Below are positions 1 to 7,252 of a stretch of DNA of 24,219 nt, piece by piece (position 1 is the stretch's first letter; the number at the start of each line of letters is the position of its first letter). Source of the DNA: Ramicandelaber brevisporus. Taxonomy: Eukaryota > Kickxellomycota > Ramicandelaberales > Ramicandelaberaceae. The position numbers were made by a program, and so were the translations under genes. The notes beneath the pieces are model-generated. The model was given only the letters and a program-made list of their open reading frames with translations. It did not search any database and was not told the DNA's origin. The DNA is taken from NCBI GenBank assembly GCA_025201865.1, contig MU602931.1, positions 7,825 through 32,043 of the forward strand. Direction: 5' to 3'.

Positions 1-1
1 T

Positions 2-1815
2 TCAGATTTGAAGGCAGATTATGCCTCAACATCAACTCCACCTGCTACTTTTGAACACGTACATCTTCAACAACAACAACAACAACAACAACAACAACTC
101 AACAGCAGCACTGCAATCTCAACCAAACGTGCTCGTGATTTGAAGGATGATTCAGTAGTTAAACGGCTCAAGTTAGTTGATCATCCACAGATTGACTCGT
201 CCACTGCTGCCACAACCACTGTTGCTTCTTCTTCTGCCAAGTCAGCTCTCAAATCTGGCAAACGATCCACTACAGTCAAAAAGAAGAAGACGAAGAAGAC
301 AACAACAACAACAGTACCAGTTCCAGTACGTCGCTTCAGCCTCCCAAAGAAGAGCCGCTCTCGTTCACCAAAACGCGCGTCTTCATCTACAGCATCTGCA
401 GTGAATGGTCGCAGCATTCCTTCGACAACAGAGTTGCATCGAATGCTAGATGAGCTTCGCAAGAATGTCACTCGTAGTGGATGGAGGTTTAGCCGCTATC
501 GGAAGAAGCGCTGGCGGTCGTCATCCACTCCACTACTGCCAGCTTGCAGATATCTACGATTTAATCGAAAAGTGGATGTCGCTGGCTCTGGAAACATGCA
601 CGTTGTTGGCAACAATCATTTGAACATTTGCCACATCAACCTGCGAATGCTCAATGGACTCATGTTCTTACAGCATCTTCCTGCGTTGCTCAATGTCTAT
701 TCTGCAGTCTGTTTTACTGAGTTGACAGAGGCTGTGTTCAAGAAGATGGAGATAATCTGTGCTCGCGAGAATTACAAGGCATTGCGTCGTGGATATGTGG
801 GCATTGTTGTCAACCTGGCCAGTGTTGCTTCTGTTGTTGATGTGGAACTTGATCGAGCCAGCTCTCTTTATTCGAGTGATTTCAACAGTCGCTTTGCTCT
901 GTACGAACTCATAATGGTCAGTGGGATTAAGGTACATACTGTTGTGTGCTATTTCCACTCAGGCTGGCAAGCTCGCTCATCAATTCGCTATCAGTTTGGG
1001 CAGTATATCGAGAAGTCCATCAAGAGCATTGGTGAGCTGCATTACTTCCGAGCGTTCCTCGGCGATGTCAATTCAGTTGGCCATTGGCAAGACCGAAGCC
1101 GCTACCTCCGATTGGTCACAACACCACTTCAACTGCGTAACTCGTTATGGTATCGACACTTGCTGGCCGAGTACAAGCGAGAATGCAACCACCATCTGGA
1201 AGCTGTGCTCATGCCATTGGCTCGTATTGGTTTCATTGACCCTGTCCACCTTTCTCGCTGTCAAAACACGCCAACTCGCTCCACCAACTTGCATCTTCGT
1301 CTATCGCACTTCAAAAACCTCTCCCCAGTATCCGCACTGGATGTCGTAATGCTACCGCCTCATCTGCTTTCCGGCAGCATTATTCAGTGTGGTATTAACG
1401 GTGGATTGCACTCTTTTCTCGACCACACTGTTGTTGGCGTCAGCTTGCCTCTGCAACAGCCCAGTACTGGCGACGAGATTGATACATCAGATTGCATTCC
1501 ATCATTCTACAGCCAACAGCTACCAGTTCCAGATATCCACATTCCAATCAATGCTCCAGCTAAATATCACTCCGCCACAACAACATTCAAGTTCAAGGTT
1601 GGCAGCAGCACCAGCAACATCAGCATGGAAACGATTGTTAGCCGCACCAGCTCACCACACAAGCATCCTTCTCAAAAAGAAGTTTATTCATTGTTCATCA
1701 GAGGATTGAGACTACTCAGCAATGGTAGATTTCTATCGTCATATATACCACAGCGACAACAGCGACAGCAGCAGCAGCAGCAACAAAATGCACCATTGCC
1801 AACTGTCCAGTCTGC

Positions 1816-1861
<46 letters not shown>

Positions 1862-2434
1862 CTGTCTAATGGTTATCAGACTACATACCAGAATAAACTC
1901 ACAGTACTCTACAATAAACTACAGAAATTGGTTGATGAAACACGTCCAATCGCTCAGCTCAACACAATTCGGAATGTACTACAAATCAACTCATCAACCA
2001 CATCAACTTCAACTACAGTTTATATTAAGAAAATCAAAGCCACTGCTAAGCGACTTAGAGGGGTGATTCCAAATCCTCAAATATTTGACAACCCTGAGTT
2101 ACTGCAGGAAGCCAGTGATATCATCAACTTAATTAAAGACAATCAAACATTGACATTGGCAGAAGCAGTAGCGGAATTGGATATTGTGCCAACTGAAAAA
2201 GGCGGATGGAAATCAAATTCATCTAATGGCCGGCTGCACCCCAGGATGAGAAGATGTCTCAACAAGTGGCTGGATGAAAACAGTAGCAATCCGTTTCCAT
2301 CGAAAAAAAAGAAAGCGGAGTGGGCTAAGATAGCTGGTGTCGGTGTCAAAAAGATTAACAAGTGGTTTATAGATGCTCGGAAGCGAAAAAGACGGACGGC
2401 CCAAAATACCACGCGCACTGCAGTTGATGTTTGA
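2..2434 (+). CDS. EEP-nuclease-like domain fused to TALE homeodomain (5' partial)
   Basis: The frame is open from base 2, so the N-terminus lies outside the window; residues are counted from the Leu codon at base 8. Order: a polyQ tract (about 21-30), a basic Ser/Lys-rich region with NLS-like KKKKTKK (about 92-98), an EEP fold (about 203-480), a low-complexity region with polyQ (about 604-619), a helical stretch, and a homeodomain (741-796). EEP signatures are N211 in HINLR, E238 in FTELT, Y315, D353 and N355 in GDVNS, D445 in ALDVV, and D472-H473. They match in order the catalytic set of LINE-type endonucleases and AP endonucleases. The homeodomain has the TALE NPFPS loop and WFIDARKR in helix 3, where WFINxR is expected. 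No reverse transcriptase follows. Role unknown: a nuclear DNA-binding protein with a possible phosphodiesterase or nuclease activity is inferred. Confidence 0.85.
66..100 (+). repeat. CAA trinucleotide tract coding for polyGln
   Basis: A run of CAA codons gives ten consecutive Gln near the start of the EEP-homeodomain protein. A second, longer CAA run at 1816-1862 lies between the EEP and homeodomain parts of the same protein. Pure CAA runs of this kind are prone to length change. Confidence 0.9.
1816..1862 (+). repeat. Long CAA tract coding for polyGln in the interdomain linker
   Basis: About 15 uninterrupted CAA codons separate the EEP domain from the helical and homeodomain part. A mixed CAG/CAA run just upstream (about 1755-1787) also encodes Gln. 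The position suits a flexible linker. Confidence 0.9.
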
Positions 2435-2629
2435 TTCACTTTCTGTTCTGTAGCTCTTTAATATTATCATTTTAATTAGTTTTTTTTACGTTTCTAATTT
2501 ATTCATTATGTTTCCAGTACATCTCTCAATGCCTTGTCAAGCCAGACAGCATAAAATGTATCGCCCAGCTGAGTAACTGCCATTTGGGGGCGAGAGTTAA
2601 TCGCAGATTGCCTAGCGGCTTTGTATCAC

Positions 2630-2635
2630 AATAAA
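2630..2635 (+). terminator. Candidate poly(A) signal AATAAA for the EEP-homeodomain gene
   Basis: A perfect AATAAA lies 196 bases after the TGA stop. It is the first perfect hexamer on this strand after the gene. Assignment is by position only. Confidence 0.4.
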
Positions 2636-2640
2636 TCCAT

Positions 2641-3390
2641 TTGTTCATTGTCTTAATACGTAGGCAAATGAGCTTGGCTCCACGGAATCACCATACGATG
2701 CCTACATCACAGGCAATCGACGACCCAGCTATGCCATGGGGAACCATCTTGAGTCACCACCATCACCGCAGGAACCAGATGTGCAAATGTCAACACTCGC
2801 ACCGCCGCCATCTTGAATAGACCGCCTTTAACGCCGCTGTCGCACCAATGTGATATTCACAGCACAGCTTCCAGCCACGCCATCACACACCAAAGAGACT
2901 CGACTCAAGTCAACTCGCTACTAACTAGACAGCGCACAAAACCCACCACACACATACACGGTTTCAAGGTCGAATCAATATATGGATATCACGTTTGTCG
3001 AATGTGGACTCGGAATAGGAGGATCATTGTACAAAAGATGGACGTCGAGTCTCAAGCACTCAGCGATGGCCTTGGACTCGGTATACAGATGGATCTTGAG
3101 ACGCTGTTTAATGCTGTGGATGGTGCGGCGGAGGATGCCTTCAGTGGTGATGCTCGCTGATGAATCTGTCACAGCTTCTCGGAGAAGATAGTAAGTGTTG
3201 CTGGGGTTGGGGTTTTACAGCCTTGTTTTTTTTTTGGATCACAGCCTAACAAACAACCCTTGATCAGCAGCCATCAACAACAGCAGCACCAGCTACAGTC
3301 AACAGTACGTTTGCAGTACCCAGTGGCCACAGCTACAACCAACAGTGCCCAGCAGCAACAGCAACAACAACAGCTTGATCTCGCCTAAGG
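2641..3390 (+). other. Intergenic region and probable Dus leader; small ORFs only
   Basis: No gene can be firmly supported here. Three short frames exist. One of 50 codons (2668-2820, +) is His/Arg rich. A 40-codon acidic frame (3038-3160, +) begins MDVESQALSDG and looks the most protein-like. A 34-codon frame runs on the minus strand (2811-2707), starting in the context AAGATGGCGGC. From about 3268 to 3386 the sequence is CAA/CAG rich, like the leader patch of the zinc-finger gene at 17040-17136. That suggests transcribed 5' leader of the Dus gene. The Gln-rich frame there stops at TAA 3386-3388, two bases before the Dus ATG. Confidence 0.4.
3191..3267 (+). other. Candidate 77-nt intron in the Dus leader
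   Basis: It has a GTAAGT donor at 3191, a CCTAAC branch-like site at 3245-3250 and a TGATCAG acceptor ending at 3267. The branch-to-acceptor distance is about 18 bases and the spacing is typical of fungal introns. Alternative acceptors end at 3220 and 3244. Joining 3190 to 3268 links small ORFs in more than one frame, so it may be a 5' UTR intron or part of a small upstream gene. Confidence 0.45.
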
Positions 3391-5118
3391 ATGACCATCT
3401 CCAGATCGGTTGCTCAGCCTCGGAAGCTGACTAGATTGGCTGTGCCATTGTCCGTAGCACCGATGATCGATGTTACGGACTCTCACTTCCGAAGACTCAT
3501 GCGGCTTATCACGCCTCGCCCGAGAGCAGCGCTCTGGACAGAGATGCACCATTGTGGCGCGATTCTGCGACTTCACCACGAGCGTATGAGACCAAACACT
3601 CAGTTCGATGTCAACGGAAATGTCAAACCATCTGAAGTGGGCGACTATCTACGGGATGGCTGGATGCCGCTCCAGCCATCATCCGACTTCAACTTGAAGG
3701 CACAGCTGGATGCGATTGAAGCTAGCGAGCCAAGTGACTCATTATCAGGTGCATCAGTTCCAGAGAGATTTGCCAACTATCACATTGGCGACAAAAGAGC
3801 ATCTCAGCAAGGCCAAGGCAGAGGTTTGCGCTGGTTGATGGGTCATCCAGCCGACATTGACGTTATCCAGCTAGGCGGCAACGATGCAGATGAGATGCGT
3901 GCAGCTGGCACAGCAATTCGTGAATGGTTGGAAGAAGAAGAGCGTGAAAAGGGCTTCTATCGCAAGCTCAGCAAACAGCGTGGTGGCATGAGTAGTCTTC
4001 TTGGGAAAGAGGCACTGAGTTGGGTGGCTGGCAATCCAGACTGGGAGGGCATTATCCAGAACAGCAGTGGCAGCCATCGTGGTGGCGACGACAATGTGCC
4101 AGAGTGGGAGCGAATTGAGCTCAACATCAACTGCGGATGTCCAAGCGACCGCGTGCAGCGAGGATGCTTTGGTGCACTGCTGATGAAAGACCCCGCACTG
4201 GTTGCTGAGTTATGCCAGGCTCTGCATGAAGGCTCCCGCGGTATGAAGGTATCGATCAAGTGCCGTATTGGCGTTGACGACCTTGACTCATATGACTTTG
4301 TGCGTGACTTTATCAAGACTGTGTCAACATCCGTTCCGTTTGTCAACCACTTTGTTGTGCATGCTCGCAAGTGCATTCTGAAGGGCCTCAACCCCAAGCA
4401 GAACCGCACCATTCCGCCCATCAATCATGAGCGTGTGTACGCCTTGGCCCAAGAGTTCCCCCACTTGCTCTTTACCATCAACGGTGAAGTTCGAGAGGCA
4501 GATTCAACTGCCCCATCCCCGCCATCTGTTCCAGCCGAGAGTGCTACCGCAGTTCGCCGGCCAGGCGCTGTCCAGCATCTCGCTGAATCAGGCATTGACG
4601 GAGTGATGCTCGGCCGACGCCTCAGAGACGATCCATTTGAAGGACTCCGTGAATGGGAAACTGCATGGTACCACATTCCAGTCGCCAGCACAGATCACCA
4701 CTCATATCCATCCAGAGAAGATGTGCTCGCTGCATATCTTGACTACACTGATGTGATGGAGAAACAGGGCCACTCCTTTGGCGCACTCACTCGTCCACTG
4801 CTGTCATTCTTCAACGGCCATGCAGGCAGGGCATTCCGCAAAGAGCTGACTGGTGAGGAGGCATCGAAGCTGAGAAAGGCGGCCGAAATGATTATGATGG
4901 CTTCTGCTCAGCATGCAAATCCACGGCGCCAAAAGAAGCTCAAGCACCAGCAGCTCATGCAAAAGAACCAGCCACAGTGTGATGATGTAAACGACGAAGC
5001 CACCGCAGTCGTCGCAAGTGGAGCTCCATTGGTTCGTATGATCATCACTCGCGCAGTTTCCATTGCCATGCGCGCAGAAGAAGAGCACTTGGCACGAGTT
5101 CAGGCTGCACGGGAATAG
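3391..5118 (+). CDS. tRNA-dihydrouridine synthase, DusA-like, with large insertions
   Basis: Predicted FMN- and NADPH-dependent reduction of uridine to dihydrouridine in tRNA. The 575 residues carry the DusA series: SVAPMIDVTDSHFRRL at 21-36 (FMN site), QLGGND at 160-165, NINCGCPSDRV at 245-255 with catalytic Cys250 and N247, GCFGALLM, K290-C-R292-IG, HARK around H324, and VMLGRR at 405-410. The TIM barrel and helical C-terminal part are complete. It is longer than bacterial DusA (about 330 residues) because of inserts at about 60-150 and 175-238 and a Lys/Gln-rich tail. The ATG at 3391 is the first after an in-frame stop at 3376 and lies close to the conserved core. The Arg-rich, acid-free first 26 residues could be a weak mitochondrial presequence. 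It converges with the uL16m gene. DusA type is recognised from sequence; the tRNA position modified is inferred from the family (U20/U20a). Confidence 0.9.
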   Translation: MTISRSVAQPRKLTRLAVPLSVAPMIDVTDSHFRRLMRLITPRPRAALWTEMHHCGAILRLHHERMRPNTQFDVNGNVKPSEVGDYLRDGWMPLQPSSDFNLKAQLDAIEASEPSDSLSGASVPERFANYHIGDKRASQQGQGRGLRWLMGHPADIDVIQLGGNDADEMRAAGTAIREWLEEEEREKGFYRKLSKQRGGMSSLLGKEALSWVAGNPDWEGIIQNSSGSHRGGDDNVPEWERIELNINCGCPSDRVQRGCFGALLMKDPALVAELCQALHEGSRGMKVSIKCRIGVDDLDSYDFVRDFIKTVSTSVPFVNHFVVHARKCILKGLNPKQNRTIPPINHERVYALAQEFPHLLFTINGEVREADSTAPSPPSVPAESATAVRRPGAVQHLAESGIDGVMLGRRLRDDPFEGLREWETAWYHIPVASTDHHSYPSREDVLAAYLDYTDVMEKQGHSFGALTRPLLSFFNGHAGRAFRKELTGEEASKLRKAAEMIMMASAQHANPRRQKKLKHQQLMQKNQPQCDDVNDEATAVVASGAPLVRMIITRAVSIAMRAEEEHLARVQAARE

Positions 5119-5197
5119 TACGAACAGTGGAAGAGAGAGAATGCCAGCCAAAATGATACAAACACCGAAGCGACTGCAACAGCTTCCTAACTAGACT

Positions 5198-5203
5198 AAT
5201 AAA
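5198..5203 (+). terminator. Poly(A) signal AATAAA of the Dus gene
   Basis: A perfect AATAAA followed by an A run lies 80 bases after the Dus stop codon. It sits in the 150-base gap shared with the convergent uL16m gene. Confidence 0.6.
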
Positions 5204-5268
5204 AAAACATAGTTATCAAGATAAATTGATATTAAAATATGTGTTTATGAAGTTACTAATGCGCAATT

Positions 5269-6150
5269 CTACTTGAGAAGCCAGTGGAAAGGATGAGTTG
5301 GACGCCAAACTCCTCGTGGAGCGTCTGGACCAGCCTGGCGGAACTTCTCCAGAGCCAGCGCCTCGGCCTCAGCCTGCTGCTGGCGCTTCTTCTCATCAAC
5401 CAGCTTATCAACAAACTCGGTTCTGACGGGGATGCGGGACATGGCGAGCTTCATGGCAGCCAATGCTGCTTCCGGCCGCAGCTGGGGAACACTGAGTTTG
5501 CCACCAGCAGCACCGCCTCCGCTGACCATGGATGCGTCTTTGGCGCTCTTCACGTTGCCCTTGGCAGCCTCACGACGCTCACGGGCAGCAACCTTAGCAG
5601 CGATACGGGCGGCACCACCCTCATGTGCCTGAGGAGGGCCATCAATCTCAAACAGGATCTTGCCCTTTGGCGCGCGGAACATCCAATGATCAAACGAGCC
5701 CTTACCACGACCCATACGCATGCCGACACCCTTTGATGTCACGGGCACATCTGGGAACATGCGTGTCCAAATGCGGCATCCCTTGATCGGCTTGAGACTG
5801 CGCTTCACGGCTACCAAGCAGGCGTGAAGTGTCTTAGCTGTGATTCGCGTGCCGTGCATCAAACGAAGTCCGTACCGACCAAACTCAACCGTGTTACCAC
5901 GCTGCGAGTTACCCGTCCGCACTGGAACACGACCGCGGTGCGCCTTCATGCCGTGGCGAGCACGGCGTGGCTGCATAGTCGAGTTGAAACGAATCGTCGA
6001 CTGTACTGCTGGCACTAATCTCGAGGCGAGTGACGCTGGCTGCAGTGGCTGCAGTGGCTGAAGGAGAAGAGACCGCGTGGTCAGTGGCATCGACAGGCGC
6101 TGTGCGACCAGTGTAGGTGCAACGCCGCGACCGATCCTACCAAAGAGCAT
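5269..6150 (-). CDS. MRPL16: Mitochondrial ribosomal protein uL16m
   Basis: Large-subunit protein of the mitoribosome, 293 residues. Residues 1-54 form a presequence rich in Arg, Leu and Ser without acidic residues. The L16 core starts near MQPRRARHGMKAHRGR (59-74). Family landmarks are FGRYGLRLMHGTRITAKTL (90-108), IWTRMFPDVPVTSKGVGMRMGRGKGSFDHW (127-156) and KILFEIDG (164-171). The last core helix, IPVRTEFV (240-247), comes after an Ala/Lys/Gly-rich insertion of about 45 residues (about 185-230). Bacterial L16 has no such insert. A C-terminal extension with a Gln-rich coiled segment follows. The N-terminal LQPLQPLQP arises from a 9-base direct repeat in the DNA. The ATG at 6150 directly precedes the presequence. 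The gene is divergent from the PH gene and convergent with the Dus gene. Confidence 0.95.
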   Translation of the reverse strand: MLFGRIGRGVAPTLVAQRLSMPLTTRSLLLQPLQPLQPASLASRLVPAVQSTIRFNSTMQPRRARHGMKAHRGRVPVRTGNSQRGNTVEFGRYGLRLMHGTRITAKTLHACLVAVKRSLKPIKGCRIWTRMFPDVPVTSKGVGMRMGRGKGSFDHWMFRAPKGKILFEIDGPPQAHEGGAARIAAKVAARERREAAKGNVKSAKDASMVSGGGAAGGKLSVPQLRPEAALAAMKLAMSRIPVRTEFVDKLVDEKKRQQQAEAEALALEKFRQAGPDAPRGVWRPTHPFHWLLK

Positions 6151-6172
6151 CCTGAATTGAGCTGATCTCGAG

Positions 6173-6178
6173 TTTATA
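6173..6178 (-). promoter_or_regulatory. Candidate TATA box of the uL16m gene
   Basis: On the minus strand TATAAA lies 23-28 bases upstream of the uL16m ATG, with A-rich tracts farther upstream. If used, the 5' leader would be almost absent, so it may instead be a chance match. Confidence 0.35.
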
Positions 6179-6294
6179 CTGTTGTTTTTTTTTTTGCTGC
6201 TTGGTATTTTTTTTTAAGCCGGAAATTTCTTCACTGTCGCGGTGGAGGCACAAGTGCCACATTTGCTGCGAAAAGAGCGGCTTCCGGACACTCA

Positions 6295-6352
6295 CACACT
6301 CCATACACGAGTGAGCGAATGAGACTTGTCTGTATGGAGTGCATGGAGTGTG
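6295..6352. repeat. Inverted repeat with two competing right arms
   Basis: CACTCCATACA at 6297-6307 is the exact reverse complement of TGTATGGAGTG at 6331-6341, an 11-base arm with a 23-base spacer. The overlapping CACACTCCAT at 6295-6304 also pairs exactly with ATGGAGTGTG at 6343-6352. It lies about 145-200 bases upstream of the uL16m start and could be a paired binding site or a hairpin. Confidence 0.7.
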
Positions 6353-6372
6353 CGCTATCGTTCGCTATCGTT
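6353..6372 (+). repeat. Tandem duplicate of a 10-mer, CGCTATCGTT
   Basis: Two perfect abutting copies start immediately after the inverted repeat and are followed by TCACTCGCT. They may be protein-binding sites in the divergent promoter. Confidence 0.7.
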
Positions 6373-6441
6373 CACTCGCTCCAACTTAGTGTCGGCGAGG
6401 CAGTCGTAGTGGTGGCGGTGATCGAGGTCGTTGTTGTGATC

Positions 6442-6465
6442 GTGGTCGTGGTTGTGGTCGTGGTT
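6442..6465 (+). repeat. Tandem 12-mer GTGGTCGTGGTT, two copies, in a GT-rich patch
   Basis: Two perfect adjacent copies sit inside a wider G/T-rich stretch (about 6403-6470). Translating the opposite strand gives only a poly-Thr shadow, so this is treated as simple-sequence DNA. Confidence 0.7.
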
Positions 6466-6790
6466 GTGGCTTGATTTCTTGCCTCTGTTCCTGAAAAAGG
6501 ATCGTCCCATCGACTAGAGTGTAATAAACGTGCTAGTTGCAAATGCCGCTGCTCCCAACGAGTTACATGCTCCAACAAGGCAGAGGCGACCAATGAACTG
6601 GACTCCGTCCTTAAAGTTCGATATTCGATCTCGGCGAAAAAATCTCCAATATCCTGAGGTTATCGAATGACAGTACGCTTAGCAAACCATTGTTGGCCCC
6701 ATTCGCCTGATATGCCTGCAGCACCTGACTTTTCTCTCGCAATAAAGCTGCGCGGTTTCAGGCACAGGCACACTCGAGCATCCCTCTCCA

Positions 6791-7252
6791 TGCGGCAGCC
6801 TCCAAGCTCTTCCTCGTTAGCGCAATTCCCACTCTCACCATAAAACACCCTTTTTTTTTTTTAGCTCGTTCTACCCCATAGTCACGCTTGTGTGTGTTCC
6901 GAACCTCCGCGTCTGTGCGACAGCTGCTGTCTCTTCTCCAGCTTCACCTCAATAAACACTTTCTTTCTCTCACGCACTCACAATCGAGTTCGACATTCGT
7001 TGTCCGACCCAATTTATTGGTGACTTCACTTCCACACTGTGTGATCCGCCTCGCTGTCTCACATTTTCTCCTCTCCCCGTCTCTCCACCACAACCATCAC
7101 AACCAACACCTCCGCCACCACCACCACCACCACCACTTTGTCAGCCTTATTTTTCTTCTTCTTCTTCTTCCTAACCTTATCCATATTCTCGCTCTTACTC
7201 TCGCTCTTACACTTGCTATTGTTCTTGCTCTTTGCCATATCTGCACCACTCC
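6791..7252 (+). promoter_or_regulatory. AUG-free, pyrimidine-rich leader of the PH gene
   Basis: No ATG occurs on the + strand between 6790 and the chosen start at 7253. The sequence is dominated by C/T runs with a CCACCACCA patch (7112-7135) and a CTT run (7150-7170). This is what an unspliced 5' UTR under selection against upstream AUGs would look like. The transcription start is not identifiable. Confidence 0.5.

Larger units (their letters stand above)
6151..6790. other. Divergent promoter region between uL16m and the PH gene
   Basis: No coding capacity is evident. It contains two T-tracts next to the uL16m start (about 6185-6216), an inverted-repeat cluster (6295-6352), a tandem 10-mer (6353-6372) and a GT-rich tandem 12-mer (6442-6465). 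The last ATG before the PH gene start is at 6790, after which the AUG-free leader begins. Confidence 0.5.

Noticed and set aside
8-2434. Autonomous non-LTR retrotransposon containing the EEP domain
   Set aside because: No reverse transcriptase, RNase H, A-tail or target-site duplication is visible, and a homeodomain follows in frame. The EEP domain is treated as part of a host gene.
2707-2811. Minus-strand 34-codon ORF starting in AAGATGGCGGC (YY1-like context)
   Set aside because: The start context is attractive, but the frame ends quickly and would run into the homeodomain 3' region. No domain or convincing splice partner was found.
6372-6593. 73-codon minus frame rich in Thr
   Set aside because: It is the translation of the GT-rich tandem repeat at 6403-6470, with no other support.
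6976-7000. Possible tRNA B box (GAGTTCGACATTC) near 6984
   Set aside because: It departs from the B-box consensus, has no A box at the right distance, and no cloverleaf can be drawn.
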